Of a stretch of 64,000 bases of DNA, positions 53,834-64,000 are shown piece by piece. The stretch is from Globodera rostochiensis. Its lineage: Eukaryota; Nematoda; Chromadorea; Rhabditida; Heteroderidae. The stretch is from contig JAEVLN010000011.1 in NCBI GenBank assembly GCA_018350325.1, positions 2,414,449-2,478,448 of the forward strand, in the 5' to 3' direction. Position numbers and translations under genes: made by a program. Every line of letters starts with the position of its first letter. Within the stretch, counting starts at the first letter, position 1. The notes beneath the pieces are model-generated. The model had not been told where the DNA came from. It saw nothing but the letters and a program-made list of their open reading frames with translations, and searched no databases.

Positions 53834-55647
53834 CGTTTTGGCTGTTGTGAGAGTGTGCCGCCTGCCTCTGATTTTGTTTCCGCAATCGAATTAAGCCGAT
53901 AATTATTAATTAATTATTTGACTGAAATAATGCATTTTAAATTCAAACGTTAACAAAATATAAACTAATTAGTTAAACGCAAATCAATAAATATTAGCAA
54001 AATTTGTTCGGGGCTAAAAAGCCGTTAAAAATGCGGGGACATTTATGCGGCCGGCCAAAATGAATGGGCGGGGAGGCAAAACGAAACAAAAATTGACCGT
54101 TTCCATAAGTGTCAAAAGCACAACAGCGGGGGAAATTATTCGATCGATGTTTTCCCGGACGAATTGGGGGGGGGGGGGAGGAATAAAAACAAAAAAAATA
54201 AAAATTCCTGTGAAAGGAATTTTGTGTTCGAATTGGACTTAAATTCCGGCAAAGTGCCATTTATGCCTTTGTGAAATAAAAAGTGTCTTTGGATGGCAAA
54301 TAATGGGGGGGGGGCCACAGGTATCCCAAAACAAAACGACTGATGGATGGATGGGGTAAGTGCGCAAATTGCAAATCCCCGGAAGGCAAATGCCCTCCCC
54401 CGACGATCGGTGTGGTCCCTAACTTTCGAGAATGTTTTTATACTGCCGGGGGGGGGGATAGTTATTACCCTCCCTTTTCTCTCTCTCTCTCTCTCTTTTC
54501 ACACGCCCCTAGCATATTTTGTTAATAAAAAGTTTTTGAAATTTTGTCCTTTCACAAAAATGATTTAATTTGGTTGGGTTAGAATAAAGCAATGCCTCCC
54601 AAATTTTGTTGGCACTAAACCCGGACGGCGCTGAGTTGTCCGGTGCCAACAACTCAATTACACGCCAAATGCCCGCCCTCTGTCTCTGTCCGTCCAATTA
54701 CAAAGACCGACCGACCAAAAGGTCCCCCCCCCGCCCATTCATTTATTACTAAAAAATTGCGTGCATTCCACACATTTGGCATGGCCTGAAGCGCAAAGAT
54801 ACATGGCCAACTAATGGATGCCGGCCGGGCACTTTGAATAATTCTCTGAAAGAATTTTTTTGTTTGAAAACAAAAAAATTTGTGAGGCAATGAAATCGTG
54901 GCGGAATTGTGCAAAAAATTGGCCTGCTCGTAACAAGAAAAGGCGGCCAAAATTTTGCATTTCTTGAGACAAATTGAGAATTGAGTCTCGAAATGAAACC
55001 AAAGAAAGCCTTTCTTTGAAATGGCACTTTTTGTGCCGTGCATTTCGTCCAAGGAATTGGGGGAAATGAAAAGGGGCCGCCGTGGAAGGTGAGGGCGGAG
55101 GGGACAAAGGTAAACAAACAATGGCAATGAGCAGCAGCAAAAGTGAGGTGCGATTGTGCGGGGTCCGGGACAAATAAATCCGAGCCCTTAGGGCCAAGAC
55201 AAAGTGCCGGCCCGGCCGGATGATAATATGGCACTTTCATCCCCTCGGGGGACGGCGGTGCGGTGCCCGGGGGGGTGACAAGTGGTAATTCTATCGGCGG
55301 GAAATGGATGTGAAAATTTAAGGAAGAATGATTTTGTGCATTATTCACGAAGATGGAAGAGCGTGAGGGGAAGGGGGGGGGGAAGGGTGGGAGAGGGGGA
55401 GGGGGGAACGGCACTTTGGTGGTGGGATGAATGGGCGGGGCGGGGGTTGGATTATTCCGCCACCACCCCAGGGGGGACATAAATTCAAGCCGACGAATTT
55501 TTTGAACGGGTTACGGCCAAATTAGCCGTGAATCCGGATGTTTTAGAGCTGTTCGGTTACACGCTTTTGTGCACGACGAATCCCTCCGCCCGCCCGTCCA
55601 TCGGACCAAAAAGCCGCCGAATGGGTCGATGGATGCTGAGAGCAAGA

Positions 55648-55748
55648 CTAACTCCCGACTAACTCCCGACTAACTCCCGACTAACTCCCGACTAACTCCC
55701 AACAAGCCCAACAACCCCAACAATCCCAACAACCCCAACAACCCCAAA
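55648..55748. repeat. 11-bp tandem repeat ctaactcccga (x5) followed by caacccc repeat
   Basis: Five consecutive copies of ctaactcccga run into a short caacaaccccaacaatccc array. Both are perfect or nearly so. Confidence 0.85.
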
Positions 55749-56616
55749 CCCCTCACCCCTCTCCATGTCCATCTGAAATTCAACAACAAAAATTGCCAAA
55801 AAGGAGGATAATGGAGTGAGTAATCCCTTTAGGGGTTTTCTCATTTTTGCCCGTCCGTCTCCATCCCTACGACATAAATCCCTTAGACAAAAGCATTCCG
55901 TCCCATCCATCGACCAAATGAAAAGTTCGTCCTCTTCCTTCCGAAGGACAAAAATGTTAATTATAACCGACGATGGGATGGTATTTTTGTTGAATGCGTT
56001 GTTTTTGGCATTATTAACTAATAAAGCAAGATCAAGCTCCAAAACCATCAAAACTCATTAATTGAACTTCTTCAAACTCAAAAGTAACCCAAATGAGTCG
56101 GCTCGACTCAAGACCGAACGCGTTGATGAACGAGCGTCACATTAACTCCAAACTGCAAGAGACTAATCAACATTTTGGGGCAGTCATTAGCAACTGGGTG
56201 TGTGGAAGCCTGAAGGGTATCCGCACATTCAAAACACGAATCGCTTAAATACTTTTCATTTGAATGAGGCAAATCGGGCCCGGGGTATAGAGAACGGGGG
56301 GAACCAAATGTCTTTCAAAAGGTGGCGATGGCACAATCTCCAAAATAAATGTCTGAAAAAGTGCACCGCAAAGTGATGGCATTGGGTGAAATTGGGCGGT
56401 GGGACCAATCGAAAAGTCAAATTTTGGTGGCACGCCTAATTAGGACTGACACAAGAGGAACAAAGAAAGGCCTTGGCGCCGGAGGGGAAATGTTCGAGAA
56501 GGGAAAGGTGCTTTTTATGCTCCACAAATGCTTATTTATTGTCAGTGTTTGTCGCGGAAGAGGGGGGGGGGGGATTAACCAATGCTCTGTTGTTTAGGAA
56601 AGGGGGCAAAAAAGAG

Positions 56617-56810
56617 GAGCGATGGGAAAGAGAGGAAGTCGAATGGGTGGAAGAAGAAGAGTTGAGCGGATGAATGGAAGAAAGAAAGGAGCGATGGGAA
56701 AGAGAGGAAGTCGAATGGGTGGAAGAAGAAGAGTTGAGCGGATGAATGGAAGAAAGAAAGGAGCGATGGGAAAGAGAGGAAGTCGAATGGGTGGAAGAAT
56801 GGAAGAAATC
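56617..56810. repeat. 72-bp tandem repeat, about 2.7 copies
   Basis: Units start gagcgatgggaaagagagga at 56617, 56689 and 56761 and are almost identical. The unit is 24 codons long, so an Arg/Gly/Glu-rich frame stays open. The whole stretch is purine-rich. I regard it as non-coding. Confidence 0.88.
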
Positions 56811-57165
56811 GAAGAGCGACGGAGAGGCGAATAAGAAAGACAGAAGGAAGGAACAGCAGTATTAAAACGGGAAAAACTGATAGGAACTATAAGAATGAAG
56901 GAGAAGAAGGAATATTGGAAGAAAAATGTCGGAAGAAAAAGGACGAGGAAGTTTTCGATAAAAGAATTCGTAGAAGAAAAGGAATTGGGAAGAATTGAGG
57001 GAAGAATTGAGGGTGGGAGTGAATGGAGGGGCATAACAAAGATTGGATGCCGTCACTCAAAATGCAACATTATCCCCCCCCCCGGGGGGGGGGGGGGGTT
57101 CATTAATCGTTTCATCCCCCGGAGCATTCATTTTGACCAATTATTCGCTCATTCATTCATTCTGC

Positions 57166-60100
57166 TCACTTCTTCCGTCCCGCACCAATGTTCATCATCA
57201 ACGGCACCGACTGCTCTTTGCCCTCCAGGAAAAAGGTTGTGCACTCGCCTTTGCCCTGAGGGGATTATTTCCTTTTTCAAATTTGGCGAAATGTTTTTTG
57301 TGCCTTAATGTCGATTTTCCCGCGCTCTGTCACAATGAATTGGTGGTAAAAGCATTTCAAAAGGTTGCAGGACGATTCGCTTATCTGCAAATTGTCCATT
57401 TAGTGGCCAATCATTATGAATTCACCTGAATTTTGTTGGCCACTCCGCTTGACTCCTGGCAAAGTTAAAAATGTTTGAACAAATTTATAAAGTTACGGCT
57501 GACCATTCTGGATGCCACGTTGACCGTGTCGCCGAACAGACAGTAGCGGGGAGCGGCCAAACCGACCTTAAAGTGATTGAATTAATCGATGATCTGTACC
57601 GATCAACCTTCTCACATCCCGTAAATCGGTTTTCCCGCCAAAACTACTTAGCCAGCATTCCTTGTAAGGCTATCCCGATCACTCGAGAAGACCTTGATCC
57701 CCCCTATTTAGAGATTCCCGATCACTAGAAAAGACCTTGATCAATTTGTTGAAACACCCCTATTTATAGACTCCCGATCACTGGAGAAGGCCTTGATCAA
57801 TTTGTTGAAACACCCTATTTAGAGATTGGGCACAGAAAACTTACCACGCCAGCCGCCACGGATCCGGAATGGAAGCCGATTCGGACCATCATAATCTCAT
57901 CAGGACGATGGGCCACTTTGAAATTGGTGACAAACTATCGGCAAAATGAGGGGGGACAAATTGTCTTTTTATGCGCAAAAACTCAAAATCACCGATCGCA
58001 TTTTCAACGCAATATCCCCAATGTGTTGGACATGGCAATTGCCGTTCTCACGCGGCACGCCGCTGACGATCATATAGGCATCGCCAATCTGCACTTTGGG
58101 TTAGGAAATTACGGCATTTTGCTTCCCCCAACAATCCTTCGGCTTTACCGTCTCCACTTTGTACGCGTCGTGTTTGGCGATGATGGCGTCGAAGCCGGAG
58201 AACAAATCGTTGAGGAAGTTGACCACCTGCAAAGGCGTTGAACTGCTCGCCATTCGTGTGAAGCCGCGAATGTCCGAAAACAAAACGGTGGCACCCAAAT
58301 ACAGCTGAGGCGGCACAGCCCGTCCCGCCTTCAGATCGTCCGCCACAGAACTGCACCGGAAGGTTAATGAGCATTTTTTTATAATGATCCAACGATTTTT
58401 AGGAATGACCAATTCTGATCTGATCAGAAATACGAATCTTTGGGTCATAACAATCAGACGCTGCCGTTAGTTGGGTTCCCATCTCGAGAAAAGCCCGTTA
58501 AGGAAATGTATAACGGTGCCAAAATTCTACGCAAAATTGTGCCCGACATACGCGGGGAGCATATTTTTGAGAAGCCGGTCCGCTTGTTGCTGCGCTTCTT
58601 CCAGAAGTACAGTACGCTCCTTGACAAGCTGTTCGAGGTTGGTGGTGTACTGTAATCGGAGAAAATAATCAATTTCAATCAATAAATTCAACTAAAAAAA
58701 GGTACGTCTTCCATCATTTTCATCATTTGGTCCACCAGACTTCCGCTTCCGGTCGATTTCAAATTGGCGTTCACAATCGCTTTGACTCTTTTGATGTTTG
58801 GACGCATTTCGGGCAATTCCAACCAACACGCCTCCAGGGCCTGAAAATTGAATTTTGGCAAAAATTTTAAACATTTTAATTACCGATAGCAATTGCAAAT
58901 TGTAGGCCTCCTCGGTGGCTGCAGTTTGCTGTTGGTTGGGAAAGCTGGGCCTTATGATTTGGTCATCTTCGCTGGCCAAAGCGATTTTTTGAAGAATTTC
59001 TTAAGGGAAAGTTCGTTTAGATCACTTCAGAAACTGATCGAATCGGACGAACTTGATGGGGGTAAATTGCGCTCATAAAAGGGCTCCAGCTTGAACAGAA
59101 TTTGGTAGAAGACCATGCCGAGGCTACAAAAAGAGTTAAAGGGCATAAATTTCAATATGGTCAAAGATTTTGGTTTATCTATCGTTTTAGCAAATGATCA
59201 GATCGATCAGATCACTTAAAAAGCCATGGACCAGCAAAGTCCCCAAATCTCTGTGACCACCTGTACATGTCCGCTGCCTGGCTGCCCGTAGGCAAATTCT
59301 TTGTGGAGATGAACTCGCGAATGACCTCGGGCGCCTGCTGAATGAACCCTGAGGCAAAGCAATAAACTTACTGATCAGATCACCCACGCCCTCTGATCAC
59401 TTTAATTTATACTTTTTGTGTTCGATTTGTCTCTCATCCGCTCATTCATCACGTCCTCCTCTTCCGATCGGCTCTCCGATTCCTTAAACCGTAATGGACT
59501 TGACCTACAGTACACTTAAAACCGTAATGAACTTGACCTACAGTACACTTAACTCTTTCCGCTTCTTCATCCAAAACATTTTATAAGCCTAAATCTGATC
59601 AGTCCGGGCCATGATCTAATCGGGTTACTGTATTCTCTCGTTTCTTCTCCGCCGTCTGTCTTTTGCGGCGCTTGCCGCCCTTCTCCGAGTCGTCGTCGTC
59701 GTCGGCGTCCACCGATTTCCCGCCGCCGGCGCCGTTCTTCAACTTCTTGGCCGACTCCTTGGCCTTCTTCTCCCGGATCAGTTCACTGACGCTGATATGT
59801 TTTATTTCGTTGTGACGCATTTTGTCGCCGATTATTTCTTCCGTCACAAAATTTGTCAATTTCACGTTCCAATTGGAGTCCACCAAACAGTTTTGGAGGC
59901 ACAAAAAGCCGTGGTAGCGCAAGTTGGACGAGTGCAGAAAGACCATACCCTGAAATTGGCTGTTGAAGTTAATTAGACTAATTACCCCAATTTTGGATTA
60001 ATGACAGACGATTAATAATTTGCTAATTATTCCAAATGATCCGTTTCCGTAAAGGAGATTATTTCAATCACTCGCCTTGACCACATCCTTAGCGAAGGAC

Positions 60101-63100
60101 ACCTGGAAGTTACGGCTGATCTTCAGCTCTTCGTTGAACAGCACATCCTTCAAAATAATTATTATAAATTTAAAAAAACGATCGAAAAACCCCCCGTTTT
60201 TTTTTTGCATACTTCCAGACTTCCCCGTTGACAGAGCAGCCAAAGAACGATGAACTCGTTTTGTTGATTGAATGAAATGCCGTAGAACTGAGAGCAGAAA
60301 GCATTCATTCATTCATTGATCAGTCTTTTATTAGCACTCTGATCACGAATTTGATCGCGTCCAATGCGTTGAATTGTTGTGCTGACCTTGTTTAAGTTCT
60401 CGTTCTCTGTGACCTTCAGCTCCTTCAGCCGCGCCAATTCGTTTTTGTTGAAAGACAAACTTCGCATTTGCGCGTAGCGTTTGTGCGCGCATTTGACTCC
60501 GTTTGAGACGGCCTGTTTGGCCGACAAACGCGCGTTGGCTTTTGTTGCGGAGCCGAGACTCCCGCCCAGCGAGGACGAGTCGTGGGACAGCGTTTTGCTG
60601 TGAAGAGAGCCCGACTTCTGCAGGGAATGGCCGGGGGGGGGATTTAGCACATTTATAAGCCGTTCAGAGACGAGACCGGTTCAGTTAAGATCAGAAAAAC
60701 ATATCAAAAATGGTACGAATATAAATCGAAATCGGCCTAAAAAGTTTTTAGAATTTCTTTTAGCACATCGGAAAGTTAAAATTTGCGTTCAGTGAGTTCA
60801 ATTTCGTCAATCACAAGCAAAAACATTGGCAAATGCCAACCGTTCCGCTGCGTTCCTCAAGCAGTCGGATCTGCTCGCGCGGGATGCGCCAGTTCATGTC
60901 GTACAACATTCGCTCTTTTCTGAATATGGCAAATGTTTGGGCGTATTTAATCACTTAAGCTTTGGGTTTATTCAACTGAATTAGCTGAACTGACTGCAAT
61001 TTTTGTCCAAATTAAAGTTAAACTCTTTCTGATCGTTCTCGATCAAACCTTGATCTTTTTATCTTTCTGATCGTTCTCGATCAAACCTTAATCTTTTTAT
61101 CTTTCTGATCGTTCTCGATCAAGCCTTGATGTTTTTATTAAATCAAATTTGTCCCCACTTACTCTTTCAAATAGAACAAATAACCCAACGGAATACTGAC
61201 GGCTAAGAATGCCAGCACTCCGATGGTTATGTAAATGTTGGTGTAGTCGCAGAGACTGCCGTCAAAGCCGCACTTTGGCATGTCGTTGGGCATGTAACCG
61301 TCGTAGGAGCCCCAATAATGACTCATCGTCTCGTGGGCAGCCTGAAAATGACGTCATTTCAGAGAGAAACATTTCAGGACCGGATCAACAGATCTTTGTC
61401 CTGCTGATCAAGAAAGGTTGAATATATAATAAATGAATCGGTTATTTGTCCCATTTAAATCGAAGAATTTACATGCTCTGAACAATCGTTCTCTGACAGT
61501 GCGCATTTGTGTTTGTCGCTGAGTCGTGCCGTCAACTCGACCACAATTCGCATAGTGCCGTTTTTCACATGGTAAGTTGCATAACTGGGCACTCGAATTG
61601 CTTTGTTATTCATCAGAACTTGCCCTGTGACGCCTGGGGGGACAGCACAAATTGTTCGGAGATTGGACCTTACGCTTAGGGCGCTGCCAGAAATGGTTTT
61701 GATTTTGTTTGCGATTTTCACAGTTTTACCCCCACCCCCACTCAAAAAAAGGTTTATTTTTGGATGCTTTTCCTGGGCTTTTCTTGCGCTTATTTTGTCG
61801 GACCAATGAATTGTCGCGCGGTCATCTTTTTCCAAATTTTTCGGCCGTCCAAAAAGATGCTTTGGTTGGGCGACTCCTCCACCGCATCCCTTACGGCCAA
61901 ACCGTAGAGGAACAGCGCATCGTACAGTGACATATAGGACAGCGTGGCATACTGTACAAAGAGAGTATTAATTAGGCATACTGTACAAGGAAAGTATTAA
62001 TTAGGCATACTGTACAAGGAAAGTATTAATTAGGCATACTGTACAAGGAAAGTATTAATTAGGCATACTGTACAAAGAGAGTATTAATTTTTAGGCATAC
62101 TGTACAAAGAGGGCATTATAATAATTAATTAATGTTCAGTGATTGGTATTCAAATTTGACGCCAAAATAGCGAAATGTCCTCACATAGCTGCTGATAATG
62201 CCGGTCATTTTATTGAAGCGAAGCTCAAACTCCTCGATGAACTTCTTGTCGTATCCGTGTGCAGTGATTACAATCGAATTGTCAAAGGCCGACTTCGTCT
62301 CCTGCTTCTCGATGTTGCTGGCCTCCCACGGGTAATGGTCGTGCATCTTTGAATTTGGCGCTATTTTGGGCAAATCTTTTCAAAACAAAATTACAAACAT
62401 GCGCAAGCCAAGGGATCACATAAACGTAGTCGTGGCTTTTCATGTGCGATCGATGGACGGCGATCATGAAGTTGCGGGAGGAATGCAAGTCCATGCCCAT
62501 CTCCACGATGATGACTTTGAGGACGGTACATTAGCAGAAGCCATGCAAAGGCCGCCAACTTTCTATTCTAATCACGTTTCTATGTCCAAAAATATAATCT
62601 TGAATCACGTCGAATTTGTGATCATTATGTTTGATCCTCGTCTTTTTCTCTGATCAGATCACTCGTAAACCGAGATCAAACTCTTGATTTGAACATCTGC
62701 CGCTTACTTCTTGCGCGATTCCGCAACAACTTCAGTTTGCCCGTGGCAATGATTTCGTCCGCCGTCATGTACGGGTCCAATTCGATTTCGACATTTACTT
62801 AATAACGGAATGAGCTCCGATCGATGTGAATGAATCACTCACTTTCAATTTGTGAATCCTTCAAAAAGCTCTTCAGCGAATGTAACGAAAGGCGTTCAAA
62901 GTTGACACTGGCCTTGACCAATCCGATCTGAGTTTTAGCAATTTTCTTTTTTCGATGGTCGCCGATTGGCACATTTCGCCAAAATTTGCCATCGATCGCA
63001 TTCTGCCCGACCCAATCCAACCCGACCCGACTCGACTCGATTTGATTCGACTCGACTCTTCGACTCGACCTGTTTCCATCCGTACAGTTGGAGAAGAGTT

Positions 63101-63901
63101 ATCGTGGAACGGGCCATCTCTGTGGCCGAAGTCAACGCCACTGACCCGAGCGTGTCGAAGACTGTTAATGGACGGGGAAGGGCAGGGAATTTATTCGAAA
63201 ATGCTCCCGAAGAAAGCAGTTCCCAATCATTTTTTGGATTTTGAATAAAAATCAACTCATACGATCTGAGTAAATACGTTAGGGTAGGAATAAGTCAGAT
63301 CTGTTTCTCGTTCAAACGAAGCTACGATTCTGATCAGACCCAACATTTTCAGACCCAACACCAAACACAAGTCCAACCAGTATTTGAGTGTGTTTATGCA
63401 GGAAAAGACGGATCAATTCGAAGAGTTTCAGTATATTTCTGTGCTGAAAGTTCTGACGTTTTTCGAAAAAATGGTTGAGACGGGGGAAAATTTGAAAGCG
63501 TTCCCCGCCGGCGTTACCAACTTGTTCTGTCTGAGAGGGCGTCGTCGCCGGAAAGATGGGCAATGATTGGCACTATAAAAGTGAAGTCATTTAATGTGCA
63601 TTAAATTTCCCGAAATTCCCTCAAAATTTCGCGCACCGTTCCAACGGGACGCCAACCGTCCGATGACATTCATTTCTGCAAAACAATTCTTTTAGAATCG
63701 CCGGTTTCACGCCAAAAACTTACCGTTGTTGCACCCGGGCCCAAAGTACACGCTGGCGTTGCGCAAGTAGTGCAGAAAGGCGGCGTGTTCAACTCCGCTC
63801 AGTCGGTTGCACGACTCCATGGTGATCAGTTGTAAAGTGATCTCGGACGGAAGAATTCGACGCTCTTTCATGTCTTGGTAGCACATCTCCATCACTTGGG
63901 G
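57166..63901 (-). CDS. receptor-type guanylyl cyclase (5' end beyond the window)
   Basis: Twenty-nine exons give 1,110 residues and all phases agree: 63901-63724, 63675-63637, 63572-63522, 63161-63070, 62927-62843, 62797-62708, 62514-62395, 62375-62185, 61951-61804, 61633-61473, 61341-61163, 60919-60841, 60617-60387, 60287-60213, 60147-60076, 59949-59629, 59482-59413, 59348-59261, 59123-59053, 58999-58884, 58840-58706, 58649-58552, 58350-58149, 58088-57983, 57915-57845, 57566-57504, 57455-57426, 57384-57304, 57255-57166. The ANF-receptor ectodomain ([35 protein letters not shown]) precedes a TM at about 418-441. The kinase-homology domain ([16 protein letters not shown]) lacks a catalytic HRD Asp and DFG. 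A dimerisation helix ([18 protein letters not shown]) leads to the cyclase: [10 protein letters not shown] and GDAYMIVSG supply both metal Asp, and VET plus [14 protein letters not shown] carry the guanine-selecting Glu and Cys. The enzyme should make cGMP. The signal peptide and first ectodomain residues are missing. Confidence 0.94.
57302..57303 (-). other. non-canonical GC splice donor (cyclase, last intron)
   Basis: The exon 57384-57304 ends attaag and is followed by gcacaa. Joining it in phase to the cctcag acceptor before 57255 gives [18 protein letters not shown], matching the conserved C-terminus (GE..IKGKG..T..W) of receptor guanylyl cyclases. There is no GT in a usable position. Confidence 0.88.
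57672..57832. repeat. about 54-bp intronic tandem repeat, 3 copies
   Basis: Copies near 57672, 57717 and 57771 share cccgatcact.gagaaggcct-like sequence, then tgatcaatttgttgaaacac and a tattta tail; the first copy lacks part of the middle. They lie in the cyclase intron between exons 57915-57845 and 57566-57504. Confidence 0.8.
59508..59555. repeat. 33-bp direct duplication in a cyclase intron
   Basis: cttgacctac + agtacacttaa occurs twice, preceded by accgtaatg.a each time. It is a simple duplication just upstream, on the gene strand, of exon 59482-59413. The word 'accgtaatg' abuts an acceptor-like ttaaaccg. Confidence 0.7.
60074..60075 (-). other. non-canonical GC splice donor (cyclase, kinase-homology domain)
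   Basis: The exon 60147-60076 ends gtcaag and is followed by gcgagt, a good GC-donor consensus. Joining it in phase to the tttcag acceptor before 59949 gives [20 protein letters not shown], the conserved 'D(I/V)..G..(Y/F)LH.S' run of this domain. Confidence 0.92.
61030..61140. repeat. 38-bp intronic tandem repeat, about 3 copies
   Basis: Units of ctgatcgttctcgatcaaac + cttgatctttttatcttt follow each other between the TM exon and the next exon of the cyclase gene. Each carries two tgatc/gatca words. Confidence 0.85.
61946..62110. repeat. 29-bp intronic minisatellite made of splice-acceptor copies
   Basis: The unit is ggcatactgtacaaggaaag + tattaatta on the plus strand, at 61946, 61975, 62004, 62033, 62062 and 62094. 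On the gene (minus) strand each reads ..tttgtacag|tatgcc or ..ccttgtacag|tatgcc. This reproduces the true acceptor and first six exon bases of exon 61951-61804. The array abuts that exon and the first unit includes the real junction. Confidence 0.9.
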
Positions 63902-64000
63902 CTGAACACAGAAATAGGTAGATGAACAACACAACAAACACGCCGGATCAACACCATCAACATTTAAATAGCATTTACTGTCCTAAAATTTCGTGTTTTT

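Larger units (their letters stand above)
53834..57165. other. intergenic region with simple repeats
   Basis: About 3.3 kb without a convincing gene, upstream of the cyclase 3' end. It contains an A/T-rich start, CT and G runs near 54446-54500, and an 11-bp repeat at 55648-55700. A caacccc-type repeat follows at 55701-55748, and a 72-bp repeat lies at 56617-56810. Open frames at 54749-55480 and 56594-57034 are low complexity. Confidence 0.55.

Noticed and set aside
54749..55480. 243-codon minus-strand frame
   Set aside because: Composition is Pro/Phe/Ser low complexity; two other frames are open too and there is no similarity.
56594..57034. 146-codon minus-strand frame with hydrophobic repeats (LPPIRLPLFPIAPFF)
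   Set aside because: Encoded by the 72-bp purine-rich repeat read on the pyrimidine strand.
63000..63069. gactcgactcgattt stretch as coding sequence of the cyclase ectodomain
   Set aside because: Exons on both sides join in phase without it and the conserved ectodomain is continuous; it is an intronic microsatellite.

Overview
The window is nuclear DNA of a nematode. Nearly every gene is broken into short exons by small GT-AG introns, and the protein set is animal: a MADD-2/TRIM9 ubiquitin ligase, a biogenic-amine GPCR, two diverged globins of the nematode GLB type, a receptor guanylyl cyclase and a GPCPD1-type phosphodiesterase. Two start codons lie 8-11 bases behind a splice acceptor, as expected where a spliced leader is added in trans. 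Four introns appear to begin with GC instead of GT; raised GC-AG intron use has been reported for cyst nematodes (Globodera). Together with a bacterial 23S-like fragment in an intron, this leans toward a plant-parasitic tylenchid, but the species is not established. I rebuilt all gene models by hand from splice signals, reading phase and family conservation; they are not backed by transcripts.

Layout. 0.93-8.74 kb (-): complete madd-2/TRIM9-like gene. 8.74-13.85 kb: non-coding, G/C-run rich, with a G-rich minisatellite. 13.85-17.14 kb (-): four-TM PMP22/claudin/stargazin-like gene with a 1.36 kb tandem array in one intron; its 5' part is unresolved. 17.5-25.6 kb: no convincing gene, but five unrelated minisatellites and a 650 bp polypyrimidine tract. 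25.63-30.35 kb (+): 15-exon aminergic GPCR. 31.99-33.63 kb (+): globin with an MGNAC N-terminus. 34.19-38.71 kb (-): CBM20-GDPD glycerophosphodiesterase. 38.7-43.6 kb: non-coding, with a 746 bp MITE. 43.61-44.87 kb (-): type I membrane protein of unknown role. 45.75-47.03 kb (-): small protein with three 23-residue basic repeats. 49.63-52.01 kb (-): second globin with long extensions. 53.25-53.83 kb (-): tentative gene. 57.17-63.90 kb (-): receptor guanylyl cyclase whose first exon(s) lie beyond the right edge.

Several genes would act in sensing and signalling: the amine receptor, the cyclase that makes cGMP, two haem proteins that may sense or bind O2, and an axon-guidance ligase. I see no operon. 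The most unusual DNA features are intronic tandem repeats that carry copies of the next exon's splice acceptor (in the GPCR and cyclase genes), the bacterial-type 23S rRNA pieces inside one of those repeats, the GC-AG introns, and the density of minisatellites and G/C runs.
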